From positions 1,612,001 to 1,676,000 of the forward strand of contig NZ_CP059556.1 in NCBI RefSeq assembly GCF_024734405.1: DNA of 64,000 nt, given 5' to 3'. The notes beneath the pieces were generated by a model, which had not been told where the DNA came from, made no database searches, and saw only the letters and a program-made list of their open reading frames with translations. Below are positions 9,557 to 19,012 of the stretch, in pieces. The position numbers and the translations under genes were made by a program. The stretch's first letter is position 1. The number at the start of each line of letters is the position of its first letter. This DNA comes from Saccharopolyspora gregorii (GTDB taxonomy: Bacteria > Actinomycetota > Actinomycetes > Mycobacteriales > Pseudonocardiaceae).

Positions 9557-10777
9557 ATGCCCGCCACCACGGAGGACGCCGAGCCGACCGTCCTCGACGA
9601 CGCGTTCATGCAAGATCCCTACCTGCGCTACGCGCGGCTGCGCGCCGACGCCCCCGCGCAGCGGGTGATCAGCCGGTCAGGCATCCCGGTGTGGGTCGTG
9701 ACCCGCTACGCCGAAGCACGGCAGGCGCTCTCCGACCCGAGGCTGCAGAAGAACGTCGAAGGCACCAAGAAGGCCATCGACAACCAGCTGGGGGAGGGCG
9801 CGCACCGCGCCGAGTTCATCGACGACCTCAACGCGCACCTGCTCAACACGGATCCGCCGGACCACTCCCGGCTGCGCAAGCTCGTGCTCAAGGGCTTCAC
9901 CCCGCGCCGCGTCGAAGACCTCCGGCCCCGCGTCGAGCAGCTCACCGGCGAACTCCTCGACGAGCTCGCCGGCCGCGGCGAGATCGACCTGCTGCACGAG
10001 TTCGCGTTCCCGCTGCCCATCACCGTGATCTCCGAGATGCTCGGCGTGGAGCAGGAACGGCACGAGGACTTCAAGCGGTGGACCACGGCGCTGGTCAACG
10101 GCGCCGACGCCGAGACGATCAACTCGGCCGGGGCCGCCATCGGCGAGTACATCACCCGGCTCGTCGCCCGCAAGCGCGAAGAACCGGGCGACGACCTGAT
10201 CAGCGCGCTCATCGCGGCCGCCGACGGCGCGGACCGGCTCAGCGAACCCGAACTGATCTCGATGGCGTTCCTGCTGCTCGCAGCCGGGCACGAGACGACG
10301 GTGAACCTCATCGGCAACTGCGTCCACGACCTGCTCGGCAACCCGGAGCGGCTGGCCCAGGTGCGCGCCGACCCGGACCTCGTCGACGACGCCGTCGAGG
10401 AGACGCTGCGGCACGAGAGCCCGGTGAACCTGGCGACCATGCGGCACACCGCCGAACCGGTCCGGCTCGGCGACGTGGACATCCCGGCGGGGGAGCTGGT
10501 GCTGGTATCGCTGGGTTCGGCGAACCGGGACGAGCGGCGCTTCGACCGGCCCGACGAGTTCGACCTGAGCCGCCCCAGCACCGGGCACCTCGGCTTCGGG
10601 CACGGCATCCACTTCTGCCTCGGCGCCTCGCTCGCCCGGCTCGAAGCGCGGATCGCGGTGCGCGGACTGCTGGAGCGCTTCCCGGAGCTGAGCCTGGCCG
10701 TGGACCCGGCGGAACTGCGGTGGCGGCCCAGCACCCTCGTGCACGGGCTGGAAGAACTGCCGATCAGGTTGTCCTGA
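9557..10777 (+). CDS. Cytochrome P450
   Basis: Heme monooxygenase of 406 residues, the usual size for soluble bacterial class I P450s, needing ferredoxin and a reductase. Seen: the I-helix motif LLLAAGHETTVN, the K-helix ETLRHES (ExxR), and the heme-ligand loop GFGHGIHFCLGASLAR with the axial Cys. ATG 9557 follows GAGAGGA by six bases. No biosynthetic genes or redox partners are adjacent, so the substrate cannot be inferred; overall it looks like the CYP105/107-type hydroxylases of actinomycetes. A strong hairpin ends the unit. Confidence 0.95.
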   Translation: MPATTEDAEPTVLDDAFMQDPYLRYARLRADAPAQRVISRSGIPVWVVTRYAEARQALSDPRLQKNVEGTKKAIDNQLGEGAHRAEFIDDLNAHLLNTDPPDHSRLRKLVLKGFTPRRVEDLRPRVEQLTGELLDELAGRGEIDLLHEFAFPLPITVISEMLGVEQERHEDFKRWTTALVNGADAETINSAGAAIGEYITRLVARKREEPGDDLISALIAAADGADRLSEPELISMAFLLLAAGHETTVNLIGNCVHDLLGNPERLAQVRADPDLVDDAVEETLRHESPVNLATMRHTAEPVRLGDVDIPAGELVLVSLGSANRDERRFDRPDEFDLSRPSTGHLGFGHGIHFCLGASLARLEARIAVRGLLERFPELSLAVDPAELRWRPSTLVHGLEELPIRLS

Positions 10778-10781
10778 AACG

Positions 10782-10816
10782 CACCGCGCCCCCGGGGCGA
10801 TCCCGGGGGCGCGGTG
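10782..10816. terminator. Bidirectional terminator between P450 and aftA
   Basis: A perfect 15-bp stem (10782-10796 with 10802-10816) with a five-base loop sits between two convergent genes. Confidence 0.85.
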
Positions 10817-10826
10817 GTCGTGCGGG

Positions 10827-12848
10827 TCAGCGCGCGTCGCGCAGCGCGATCACCGTGTACGGGCCGACCTCGCGGCGCTCGAACCGCGGGTCGTCGAACG
10901 CGGCCGGGTCGAAGAACACGTCGTAGTCCCGCACGTTCGGCAGCTGCGGGAACGCGTCGCCCTTGAGGTTCAGCGCCAGCTTCCGGCCGTTCTCGTCCGA
11001 CGGGTCCGCGGCGCGTTCCTGGTCCGCTTCCGAGGCGACCGGGCTGTCCTGGTTGCGCAGGACGAACACGTTCGGCGTGGTGAACGGGCTGCGCTGCAGC
11101 ATGTCCAGCAGTTCCTGGCCGCTGCGGGCCTTCGTCCAGCGCTCGATCTCCGCGGTCCGCCCGTCGTAGTCCGCCAGCGGGTTCGCGTAGTGCGGCGTCT
11201 CCTGCTGGAAGCTCCAGTACGGCTGGAACGACAGCAGCTTGTAGTCGGTGGTCAGCAGCAGGTTCCGCTGCGGCGGGCGGCCGGTCAGCTGCGACACCGC
11301 CCGGTACACGTCGTCGGCCCACGAACCCGTCTGCTCCGGGTCGCGGGCGCCCTTCGCGTTGTCGCCCGTCGGGTAGTAGTCCTCGTAGGCCTGCGTCGCG
11401 GACGGTGCCAGCGCGCTGCCGATCGCGCCCTGCGTCAACGTGATCGCGCCGAGCAGCCCCAGCGCGCAGGACAGCACCGTGATCCGCGCGGCGTAGGCGG
11501 CGTCCACCCGTTCCCGCAGCCAGCCGATGAACTCCAGCACCGCGAACACCCCGGCGACCGCCAGCACCACGCCCAGGATCACGTTCAGCCGGAACGCGAG
11601 CAGCGTCGTCTTCGCGACCAGCGCCAGCGTCGAGAGGCCGAACCAGGTGTAGATCGCGACCACCACGGTCAGCATCGCCGCCGCGACCTCGCTGCGCCGC
11701 GCGCGCAGCACCAGCCAGGCGAACCCGGCCAGGCACAGCGCGCCGACCGGGCTCGCGTCCGTCATCGGCACCGGCAGGAACGAACCGTCCTCCGGCAGGT
11801 AGTGCAGCGCCGCGCTGCGCGGGTTGTCGGTGAACACGTGCGTGGCCAGCACGTACGGCAGCCACACCAGCAGCGAGATCAGCCCGCTGACCACGCCGAT
11901 CGGCAGCAGCCGGAAGAACATGCGCTGGACCGTCGGCCACACCCGCTCGCCGCGGCGGACCCGGAACACGCCGACCACCACGGCCATCGCCACGATCAGC
12001 AGCACCGCGAAGCCGAAGTGCAGCGTGTAGGTGATCGCCGCGAAACCGACGTACCCGCCGACGCACACCAGCGTCCAGCGCGGGGCGCGCTCCTCGCGGC
12101 GCAGGGCGTGCCAGGCCAGCACGGCGATCGGCGCCAGCCACGCCGCCGACGGCCACGCGTAGGGCTCCTCGATGCCGTGCAGCATCCCCGCCAGCGAGGT
12201 CGCGATGGCCGCCAGCAGCGCCAGCCGCCTGCGCACCACGACGCTCCACAACGTGAACGCGACGACGCTCGTCACCGCCACCCAGATCAAGGCGTACGGC
12301 TTGTAGGCGGCCCAGCCCTCCCAGCCGAGCAGGTTCGCGAACCTGCCCCCCAGCCAGAACCAGCCGCCCGGGTAGTACGGCGCGACACCCGCGTAGTTCA
12401 TGTCGGACAGGCCCCACGTGGAGGCCGCCCGCGTCATGTACTGCAGGCGGAACGCGTTGTCCGTCGAGGAACCGCCGAAGTAGTACCGCGTCGCCTGCAG
12501 CGGGATCGCCAGCGCCAGCGTGGTGAACGTGGACAGCGCGGCCCACGTCCCCGCCAGCCGCACCGGCCGCGGCAACCGCGTGGGGCCGACCGCCAGCAGC
12601 ACGAACGTGATCAACAACACCAGCGCGGCGCCGAGCGAGGCCAGCGCCTCCGGCGCGAAGCTCGGTTCGCTGATGCCCAGCCGCGCCGCCGCGAACTGCA
12701 GGACGAGGCTCACCGCGGCGGCGACGACCGATCCCGCGACCAGCTCGGAAACGGTGCTGCGCAGCGGAAGTCGCACGGCGGAACTCCGGCGCGGCGCATC
12801 GATCGATCGGGGCCCGGTGAGCACCGGACTCGGCAAGGTTCCCGCCAC
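10827..12848 (-). CDS. aftA: Galactan 5-O-arabinofuranosyltransferase (AftA-like, GT85)
   Basis: Predicted to add the first arabinofuranose from decaprenyl-phospho-arabinose to cell-wall galactan, at the outer membrane face. The N-terminal two-thirds has about a dozen hydrophobic segments. STDNAFRLQYMTRA, with an acidic residue in the first large loop, and YYPGGWFWLGGR match the AftA/GT-C pattern. A soluble extracytoplasmic domain of roughly 200 residues follows, including NLLLTTDYKLLSFQPYW and the C-terminal GPYTVIALRD. A GTG at 12848 (673 residues), with GAAGGA ten bases upstream, is preferred over an in-frame GTG at 12908. Its presence implies an arabinogalactan wall. Confidence 0.88.
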   Translation of the reverse strand: MAGTLPSPVLTGPRSIDAPRRSSAVRLPLRSTVSELVAGSVVAAAVSLVLQFAAARLGISEPSFAPEALASLGAALVLLITFVLLAVGPTRLPRPVRLAGTWAALSTFTTLALAIPLQATRYYFGGSSTDNAFRLQYMTRAASTWGLSDMNYAGVAPYYPGGWFWLGGRFANLLGWEGWAAYKPYALIWVAVTSVVAFTLWSVVVRRRLALLAAIATSLAGMLHGIEEPYAWPSAAWLAPIAVLAWHALRREERAPRWTLVCVGGYVGFAAITYTLHFGFAVLLIVAMAVVVGVFRVRRGERVWPTVQRMFFRLLPIGVVSGLISLLVWLPYVLATHVFTDNPRSAALHYLPEDGSFLPVPMTDASPVGALCLAGFAWLVLRARRSEVAAAMLTVVVAIYTWFGLSTLALVAKTTLLAFRLNVILGVVLAVAGVFAVLEFIGWLRERVDAAYAARITVLSCALGLLGAITLTQGAIGSALAPSATQAYEDYYPTGDNAKGARDPEQTGSWADDVYRAVSQLTGRPPQRNLLLTTDYKLLSFQPYWSFQQETPHYANPLADYDGRTAEIERWTKARSGQELLDMLQRSPFTTPNVFVLRNQDSPVASEADQERAADPSDENGRKLALNLKGDAFPQLPNVRDYDVFFDPAAFDDPRFERREVGPYTVIALRDAR

Positions 12849-13182
12849 GTGGGTTCGATCCTTCGGAAGTGGGGGACAGGACGCCCGCGCAGAATAGAGG
12901 ATGGCCACCCGGCGCCCGCGCCGCGCCTGGGCGGGTGCCGACGATCACCCGCTAGGGTGCTGGAGGCGTCGACTTCGTGCTCCTGCCGCGAGGGGCCGAT
13001 GGCGGGACCCCGGCGTCCCCCCCGCTGCGGAACCGCTCGGTGCACGGGACGAGCCGTCCCCGCGAGGAGCCGCCGCCGGTGGCGTGCGCGGCGGCCCCGC
13101 CGCCGACGGAACCGACGAACAACCCACCGCGCAGGCCCCGAGGCGGGCCAGTGCCTGCCACACCACCGAGGAGGGTCGGCTG
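12849..13182. other. Divergent intergenic region aftA / DUF2567-like gene
   Basis: No convincing gene: the long plus-strand frame starting at 12901 looks non-coding until the TTG at 13183. TAGGGT (12953-12958) is a candidate -10 for the rightward gene and would give a leader of about 220 bases. Confidence 0.4.
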
Positions 13183-13773
13183 TTGCCACCAGGAGCGGTC
13201 GAGACCAGCGGAACACCCGAACCCGCAGGTGCGGTGCGCGTGCCCGGACCGGAGGAGCGGACCGGGCGGCCGGCGGTGCGCGCCGACCTGCTGCCCGCGC
13301 TGAGCGCGCTGTCCCTGGTGGCGCTGCTCGGGATGCCGCTGGGGTGGGTGTGGTCCCGGATCGCGCCGCCGCAGGCGAGCCTGCTCGGCCGCACCGGGAC
13401 CCCGGTGCCCGCGCAGATCGTGGAGAGCTACCACGACTTCGACGCGCTGGCGCTGTTCCTGCTGCTGTCGTTCGCGACCGGCATCGTCACCGCGGCCGTG
13501 CTGTGGACGTTGCGCAGGCGGCGCGGGCCGGTGCTGCTGGTCGCCGCCGCGCTCGGCTCGCTGGTCTCGGCGTGGCTGGCGATGCGGATGGGGGCGACGT
13601 TCGCGTCCGAGCTGTACCCGTGGCCGGCGGACCTGGGCTTCGGCTCCGCGCTCACCGTCCCGCCCGCGGTCGGCACGCCGTGGGCCGTGCTGGTGCAGCC
13701 GTTGGGGTTGGCGCTCGGCTACGGCCTGGCCGCTTCCTGGAACGGCTTCGACGACCTGGGCCGCCGCAGCTGA
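13183..13773 (+). CDS. DUF2567-like four-TM membrane protein
   Basis: A 196-residue integral membrane protein with four hydrophobic segments. The second loop region contains ESYHDFDALALFLLLSFATG, and WPADLGFGSALTVPP precedes the last helix; this layout resembles the actinobacterial DUF2567 family, which has no assigned function. The TTG at 13183 was chosen because GAGGAGGG ends seven bases before it; upstream in-frame codons have no hydrophobic or conserved content. It stands alone between aftA (divergent) and an exported protein (convergent). Confidence 0.75.
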   Translation: MPPGAVETSGTPEPAGAVRVPGPEERTGRPAVRADLLPALSALSLVALLGMPLGWVWSRIAPPQASLLGRTGTPVPAQIVESYHDFDALALFLLLSFATGIVTAAVLWTLRRRRGPVLLVAAALGSLVSAWLAMRMGATFASELYPWPADLGFGSALTVPPAVGTPWAVLVQPLGLALGYGLAASWNGFDDLGRRS

Positions 13774-13803
13774 TCGGCTCGGTCGCCCGGCGGCACCGCT
13801 CAG

Positions 13804-13838
13804 CCCGCGGGCCGGTTGGGGGTCGTTCGGCCCGCGGG
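13804..13838. terminator. Bidirectional terminator
   Basis: Arms CCCGCGGGCCG (13804-13814) and CGGCCCGCGGG (13828-13838) form a perfect 11-bp stem between convergent genes. Confidence 0.6.
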
Positions 13839-13854
13839 GCGGGGCGGGCTCCGC

Positions 13855-14811
13855 TCAGCCCGCGGGGCGCACCGAGGCCGTGATGCCGTCGAGGACGTCG
13901 GGGGTCACGGCGCCGGGCACCTCCTGGTCGGCACCGACGACGTGCACCACCGAGCTCTCCCCGTTCCCGTTGGTGGCGAGCACGTTGACCACCGCGCTCG
14001 GCGCGCCGCACGCCGCGGGCGCGGGGAACGCGGTGGCGACCACCTTGGTCCCCGGCAGACCACCGGGAAGCACCACCGGCTGCGGCGGCCCGAGCTCGAT
14101 CCGGGCGTCGGCGCCGTAGGCGAGTTCGGCGAACCGGCGGGCCGTGTCGGTGGCGACCGTCGCGTCGTCCGGGCCGCGCCGCGCGGTGGCGCCCGCGAGC
14201 GCGCGGAAGCTGCCGCCGCGGTCCGGGCAGTAGCCGCGCTGGTAGATCGCGACCCCGGTCATGGTCACCGGGTCGTCCTGCTCCCCGAAGCCGATCACGT
14301 TGTCCGGGGTCTCCAGCCGCCACTCCGGCGGGACGTCGTAGGCGGCCTGCCGCTTCGGCACCGCCACCGCCTGCCAGCCCGGTACCAGCGGTGCGGGCGC
14401 GGGTGCGGTGGGCGGGGACGAGCCGGGGGAGGTCTCGGCGGAGGTCTGCGGCGCCGCGAGCGACTCCGAGGCGGGGGCGGGTGCCGTCCCGGCCTGCGCG
14501 TCGTCGTCCCCGCCCGAGCCGCCGAAGAGAACCGCGGTGATCACCACGACCAGCACGACGGCCACCGCGGCGGACAGCGCGACCAGCGGGCCGCGGTTGC
14601 GCTTCGGCGGCGGCGGGGAAGGAGGCGGTGGTGGCGCGGCGGCCGGTTGCGGCGCGCGGTCGAAGGTGCCGAAGCCCTGGTAGCGCATGCCGCCCTGGTA
14701 CGGCGGTCCGCCGACGTGCTGCCCGGGCTGCGCGCCCCAGTTCTCGCGCCTGCCCCAGGCGTCCCCGTTCTCCGGGGAACCCCAGGTTCCCGGCCCGCCA
14801 GGTGATGACAT
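13855..14811 (-). CDS. Membrane-anchored extracytoplasmic protein
   Basis: Seen: a Gly/Pro-rich cytoplasmic N terminus of about 70 residues ending in a proline run and KRNRG, one transmembrane helix (LVALSAAVAVVLVVVITAVL), a Thr/Pro/Ala/Ser linker, then an exported domain of about 170 residues starting VPGWQAVAVPKRQAAYDVPP. The exported part has two Cys (YCPDRGG and ACGAPS), possibly a disulfide. The architecture is common among Pseudonocardiaceae hypothetical proteins; function unknown. It converges on the DUF2567-like gene. Confidence 0.75.
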   Translation of the reverse strand: MSSPGGPGTWGSPENGDAWGRRENWGAQPGQHVGGPPYQGGMRYQGFGTFDRAPQPAAAPPPPPSPPPPKRNRGPLVALSAAVAVVLVVVITAVLFGGSGGDDDAQAGTAPAPASESLAAPQTSAETSPGSSPPTAPAPAPLVPGWQAVAVPKRQAAYDVPPEWRLETPDNVIGFGEQDDPVTMTGVAIYQRGYCPDRGGSFRALAGATARRGPDDATVATDTARRFAELAYGADARIELGPPQPVVLPGGLPGTKVVATAFPAPAACGAPSAVVNVLATNGNGESSVVHVVGADQEVPGAVTPDVLDGITASVRPAG

Positions 14812-14865
14812 GGGCGAGATCCTAGCGAGTGATCGCGGCGCTCCGGACGGCGTTGCGCGCAGTGG

Positions 14866-15543
14866 TCAGTTCACGCTGGTCTGCTCGGCGAACTCCGCGA
14901 ACGGTGCCGGGACGGCCCGCAGTTCCCGCAGGAACTGCGCCTCCCGCGCCAGCAGCCGCCGCACGAGCCGCAGCCGGGCCAGCGGATCGGTCTCGGCGAG
15001 CAGCGCCTGGCGGTCCTCGGTGCTGAGCACGCAGTCCTCCGCCAGCGCGTAGGAGAGCTCGCCGGGTTCGAGGTCGGCCGCCGCGGGTTCGTAGTGGTCG
15101 CCGCGGAGGCCGGTGCCGTGGTAGCGCTCGTGGGCTTCGCGGGCGGCTTCGTCGAGCCTGCTGACGAGCCGCGGGTCCTCGTCGGGTTCGTCGTCGGGGA
15201 GCCATTCCACGCGGGCCATCAGGTACGGCGCGGCCTCCCGGTCGATCTGCAGCAGCCGGAACCGGGCCCCGCCCTCCGCGGTGATGTCGTACCGGCCCTG
15301 CGGCAGCTGCTGCACCTGCCGCAACCGCGCCGAGCACCCCACGTCGTACATCGAGTCGACGTTGTCGTCGCCGACCTCCCAGCCCTGGCGGATGCCGACG
15401 ACGCCGAACCGGCGGTCCGGGACGACCTCGTCGACCAGGTCGAGGACCAGCTGCCGGTAGCGCGCTTCGAAGACGTGCAGCGGCAGGTCGGCGCCGGGGA
15501 GCAGCACGGTGCTCAGCGGGAACAGCGGGAGCGTGTCGGTCAC
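14866..15543 (-). CDS. LON-domain (Lon substrate-binding) protein
   Basis: The 225-residue protein starts TDTLPLFPLSTVLLPGADLP, PLHVFEARYRQL, the signature of the Lon protease N-terminal substrate-binding domain, but lacks the AAA+ and protease domains, so it is a stand-alone LON protein rather than a protease. A GTG at 15543 is preferred because the family motif begins immediately after it; the frame continues upstream without conserved content. Role unknown; such proteins may recognise unfolded polypeptides. Confidence 0.88.
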   Translation of the reverse strand: MTDTLPLFPLSTVLLPGADLPLHVFEARYRQLVLDLVDEVVPDRRFGVVGIRQGWEVGDDNVDSMYDVGCSARLRQVQQLPQGRYDITAEGGARFRLLQIDREAAPYLMARVEWLPDDEPDEDPRLVSRLDEAAREAHERYHGTGLRGDHYEPAAADLEPGELSYALAEDCVLSTEDRQALLAETDPLARLRLVRRLLAREAQFLRELRAVPAPFAEFAEQTSVN

Positions 15544-15619
15544 GACCGCCAACCTACGTCCCGGCCCCGCCGATCGGCCACCACGGCGCACCGGTGAGCT
15601 CGGTCGGCGGGGCCGCCGG

Positions 15620-16333
15620 TCAGGTCCGCTCGGCCGGCGGGCGCAGCACCGCGAACGGATCGGTGATCTCCAGGTCGGGTTGGGTGAAGCGGAACAGCGC
15701 GGGCGGCCGACCCCCGGCGGGTCCGGCGGGCAGGGTGCGGCCGGTGGGTCGCAGCGCGCCGCGGCGGGTGAGGACCCGCTGCAGGTTGGTGGCCGCGACC
15801 TCGTAGCCGAGCGCTGCGGAGTAGATGCGGCGCAGTTCGGAGATGGTGAACTCGGCGGGCGCCAGCGCGAACCCGATGTTGGTGTAGGAAAGCTTGGCGC
15901 GCAGCCGGTCCCGCGCGGCGCGGGTGATGCGCTCGTGGTCGAAGGCGGTGTCGGGGAGGCCGTCGAGCGGGTGCCAGGCGGTGTCGTCGGGGATCTCCGG
16001 GTCGACGTCGGCGGGGACCAGCCCGAGGAAGGCGGTCGCGACCGTCCGCCGCCCGGGCACGCGCGCCGGCTCGCTGAACACGGAGAGCTGCTCGACGTGG
16101 CTCAGCTTGTGCACGTCGACCTTCTCGGCGAGCTGGCGGCGGATGGAGGTCTCCACGTCCTCGTCGTCGCGGAGCCTGCCGCCGGGCAGCGACCAGCGGT
16201 TCCGGTGCGGTTCCCGGGCGCGCTGCCACAGCAGCACGTGGAGCACGCCGTCCTGCGCGCGCAGCACTCCGGCGAGGACTTCGTGAGCGGTATCTCTCCC
16301 GTCCGCATGACCTGCGGTGTTACGATGAGGCAC
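15620..16333 (-). CDS. nrtR: NrtR-type Nudix transcriptional regulator of NAD synthesis
   Basis: The N-terminal Nudix fold (HEVLAGVLRAQDG, WSLPGGRLRDDEDVETS, RRQLAEKV) has a degenerate Nudix box: the GxxxxxE segment lacks the usual REUXEE glutamates, typical of NrtR members that bind ADP-ribose rather than hydrolyse it. A C-terminal winged helix follows (FTISELRRIYSAALG, ATNLQRVLTRRGAL, GRPPALFRF). It is divergent from nadABC with a 23-bp palindrome between, so it very likely represses nadABC and possibly itself. The GTG at 16333 is adjacent to the palindrome; no better start is visible. Confidence 0.92.
   Translation of the reverse strand: MPHRNTAGHADGRDTAHEVLAGVLRAQDGVLHVLLWQRAREPHRNRWSLPGGRLRDDEDVETSIRRQLAEKVDVHKLSHVEQLSVFSEPARVPGRRTVATAFLGLVPADVDPEIPDDTAWHPLDGLPDTAFDHERITRAARDRLRAKLSYTNIGFALAPAEFTISELRRIYSAALGYEVAATNLQRVLTRRGALRPTGRTLPAGPAGGRPPALFRFTQPDLEITDPFAVLRPPAERT
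16321..16326 (+). promoter_or_regulatory. Candidate nadA -10 (TACGAT)
   Basis: TACGAT predicts a start near 16333, immediately before the palindrome, so bound NrtR would block initiation. The -35 is weak. Confidence 0.45.
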
Positions 16334-16356
16334 GTTTTCGACCTTAAGGCGAAAAC
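16334..16356. promoter_or_regulatory. NrtR operator palindrome
   Basis: GTTTTCG (16334-16340) and CGAAAAC (16350-16356) are perfect inverted arms around CCTTAAGG (16342-16349), itself a palindrome; only base 16341 breaks the symmetry. It is AT-rich compared with its surroundings and lies between nrtR and nadA, as NrtR sites do in other actinobacteria. Confidence 0.8.
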
Positions 16357-16415
16357 TGCTGGGGAGCAAACGGGGGCGCGCGCGCCGCGGCGCGCACCGC
16401 CGGTGAGGAGGAGAA

Positions 16416-17420
16416 ATGGTGGCCGCCGAACAGCTCGCGCCGTACGCGGGCGTCGAACCGGACCAGGCGTGGGCGCAGGAGGTCCGCAGGCTCGCCGACG
16501 AACGCGGCGCCGTCCTGCTCGCGCACAACTACCAGCTGCCCGCGATCCAGGACATCGCCGACCACACCGGGGATTCCCTGGCGCTGAGCCGCATCGCGGC
16601 CTCCAGCGACGCCTCGACGATCGTGTTCTGCGGCGTGCACTTCATGGCCGAGACCGCGAAGATCCTCAGCCCTGAGAAGAAGATCCTCATCCCGGACGAA
16701 CGGGCCGGCTGCTCGCTCGCCGACTCGATCACCGCCGAGCAGCTCCGCGCCTGGAAGGCCGAGCACCCCGGCGCCGTCGTGGTCTCCTACGTCAACACCA
16801 CCGCCGAGGTGAAGGCGGAGACCGACATCTGCTGCACCTCCTCGAACGCGGTGGACGTGGTGCGCTCCATCCCCGCGGACACCGAGGTGCTGTTCTGCCC
16901 CGACCAGTTCCTCGGCGCGCACGTCCGCCGCGAGACCGGGCGGGAGAACGTGCACGTGTGGGCGGGGGAGTGCCACGTGCACGCGGGCATCAACGGCGCC
17001 GAGCTCGCCGACCGCGCCGCGGCGAACCCGGACGCCGACCTGTTCATCCACCCGGAGTGCGGCTGCGCGACCTCCGCGCTGTACCTCGCGGGGGAGGGCA
17101 CGTTGCCGCCGGAGCGGGTCAAGATCCTCTCCACCGGCGGGATGCTGGACGCCGCGCGCGGCACCGGTGCCGAGTCGGTGCTCGTGGCCACCGAGGTCGG
17201 GATGCTGCACCAGCTGCGCCGCGCCGCCCCCGAGATCGACTTCCGGGCGGTGAACGACCGCGCCTCCTGCCGCTACATGAAGATGATCACTCCGGCCGCG
17301 CTGCTGCGCTGCCTGCGCGAGGAGGCCGACGAGGTGCACGTGCCCGCCGACGTCGCCGAACGGGCCCGCGCCTCGGTGCAGCGGATGATCGGCATCGGCA
17401 AGCCCGGAGGCGGCGAATGA
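16416..17420 (+). CDS. nadA: Quinolinate synthase
   Basis: Condenses iminoaspartate with dihydroxyacetone phosphate to quinolinate; carries a [4Fe-4S] cluster. Seen: [20 protein letters not shown] near the N terminus; cysteines in [26 protein letters not shown] and [11 protein letters not shown] that fit the cluster ligands; and [10 protein letters not shown] and CRYMKMIT near the end. Length 334 is normal. The start follows GAGGAGGAG. First gene of nadABC; its stop overlaps nadB (ATGA). Confidence 0.97.
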   Translation: MVAAEQLAPYAGVEPDQAWAQEVRRLADERGAVLLAHNYQLPAIQDIADHTGDSLALSRIAASSDASTIVFCGVHFMAETAKILSPEKKILIPDERAGCSLADSITAEQLRAWKAEHPGAVVVSYVNTTAEVKAETDICCTSSNAVDVVRSIPADTEVLFCPDQFLGAHVRRETGRENVHVWAGECHVHAGINGAELADRAAANPDADLFIHPECGCATSALYLAGEGTLPPERVKILSTGGMLDAARGTGAESVLVATEVGMLHQLRRAAPEIDFRAVNDRASCRYMKMITPAALLRCLREEADEVHVPADVAERARASVQRMIGIGKPGGGE

Positions 17421-19012
17421 CCTGGGAGGCGCGCGCCGACCTCGTCGTCGTCGGTACCGGGGTCGCGGGGCTCACCGCCGCGCTGCGCGCCCGCGAGCTC
17501 GGCCTGCGCACCCTCGTGATCACCAAGGACGCCGCGGCGGCGGGCGGTACCGGCTGGGCGCAGGGCGGCGTCGCGGTCGTGCGCCCCGACGAGCACGACG
17601 AGGGCGACAGCGTGCAGCGCCACGTCACCGACACGCTCACCGCGGGCGCCGGGCTCTGCGACGAGCGTGCGGTGCGGGAGATCCTCGCCGACGGGGCGGC
17701 CGCCGTGGCGCGGCTGCGCGCGGCGGGCGCGCGGTTCGACGGCACCGGCGGCGCGCTGGCCCGCACCCGGGAGGGCGGGCACACCGCGTTCCGCGTGATC
17801 CACGCGGGCGGGGACGCCACCGGCGCCGAGGTGCAGCGGGCGCTGTCCGAGGCGGTCGGCACCGGCGGGATCCCCGTGCTGGAGCGGCATTGCGCGGCGG
17901 AACCGGTGCGCGGCGACGGCGGCACCCTCGCCGGGGTCCTCGCGCTCGACCCGCACGGCAACCCCGGAGTGGTGCGCGCCCCCGCCGTGCTGCTCGCCAC
18001 CGGCGGGCTCGGCAGGCTCTACGCCGCGACCACGAACCCCGAGGTGGCCACCGCCGACGGGATCGCGTTCGCGCTGCGGGCCGGGGCCACCGCGGCCGAC
18101 CTCGAATTCGTCCAGTTCCACCCGACGGCGCTGCACGTGCCCGGCGCTCGCGGCCGCCGCCCGCTGGTCACCGAGGCGGTGCGCGGCGAGGGCGCGGTGC
18201 TGCTGGACGCCCGCGGCGACCGGATCATGGCCGGGGTGCACCCGCTGGCCGACCTGGCGCCGCGGGACGTGGTCGCCGCGGAGATCGACCGGCGCATCGC
18301 CGAGACCGGTGCCGAGTGCGCCTACCTGGACGCCACCGGCATCCCGGAGTTCGCCGCCCGGTTCCCCACCGTCTTCGGGTCCTGCCGCGCCGTCGGGGTC
18401 GACCCGCGCCGCGAACCGATCCCGGTGACCAGCGCCGCGCACTACTCCTGCGGCGGCGTGGTGACCGATGTGGACGGTCGGACCGGGGTGGCCGGGCTCT
18501 ACGCGGCGGGCGAGGTGGCGCGCACCGGCCTGCACGGGGCGAACCGGCTCGCGTCGAACAGCCTGCTCGAAGGCCTGGTCGTGGGCGGCAGGGCCGCCGA
18601 GGCGGTGGCCCGCGACCTGCGCGGCGGGCTGATCGCGGCCCGCAGGCCGGTGCTGCCGCCGGTCCCGGCCGCCGCCGTCGTGGACCGCGAGCTGCTGCAG
18701 CGCACCATGACCGCGCACGCGGGGATCGGCCGCACCGCGGACGGTCTCGCGGCGGCCCGCGCGACGCTGGACAAGGCGGGCATCGTCCGTCCACTGCGGA
18801 CTCGCGAGGCGGTGGAGGACGCCGCTCTGGCGCTCACCGCGCAGGCGCTGCTCGCCGCCGCCGAGGCCCGCACCGAATCCCGCGGCAGCCATCGCAGGCG
18901 TGATCATCCGGCGCGCGACGACGTACGCTGGCGGCGCAGCGTCGCGCTGCGCCTGGACGTGTCCGGCTGGCTGTTCCGCACCGACCGAGAACCCCCGAGG
19001 AGCGTGGCATGA
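17417..19012 (+). CDS. nadB: L-aspartate oxidase
   Basis: Oxidises L-aspartate to iminoaspartate, the NadA substrate. Seen: FAD-binding [20 protein letters not shown] at the N terminus, the [13 protein letters not shown] stretch, [11 protein letters not shown], and the active-site region [17 protein letters not shown] followed by [19 protein letters not shown]. Length 531. The ATGA overlaps on both sides (nadA and nadC) show a tightly coupled operon. The last 30 residues are Arg-rich and less conserved. Confidence 0.97.
   Translation: MTWEARADLVVVGTGVAGLTAALRARELGLRTLVITKDAAAAGGTGWAQGGVAVVRPDEHDEGDSVQRHVTDTLTAGAGLCDERAVREILADGAAAVARLRAAGARFDGTGGALARTREGGHTAFRVIHAGGDATGAEVQRALSEAVGTGGIPVLERHCAAEPVRGDGGTLAGVLALDPHGNPGVVRAPAVLLATGGLGRLYAATTNPEVATADGIAFALRAGATAADLEFVQFHPTALHVPGARGRRPLVTEAVRGEGAVLLDARGDRIMAGVHPLADLAPRDVVAAEIDRRIAETGAECAYLDATGIPEFAARFPTVFGSCRAVGVDPRREPIPVTSAAHYSCGGVVTDVDGRTGVAGLYAAGEVARTGLHGANRLASNSLLEGLVVGGRAAEAVARDLRGGLIAARRPVLPPVPAAAVVDRELLQRTMTAHAGIGRTADGLAAARATLDKAGIVRPLRTREAVEDAALALTAQALLAAAEARTESRGSHRRRDHPARDDVRWRRSVALRLDVSGWLFRTDREPPRSVA

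Noticed and set aside
12901-13182. N-terminal extension of the DUF2567-like gene to an ATG at 12901
   Set aside because: The added part is low-complexity, and a strong ribosome site directly precedes TTG 13183.
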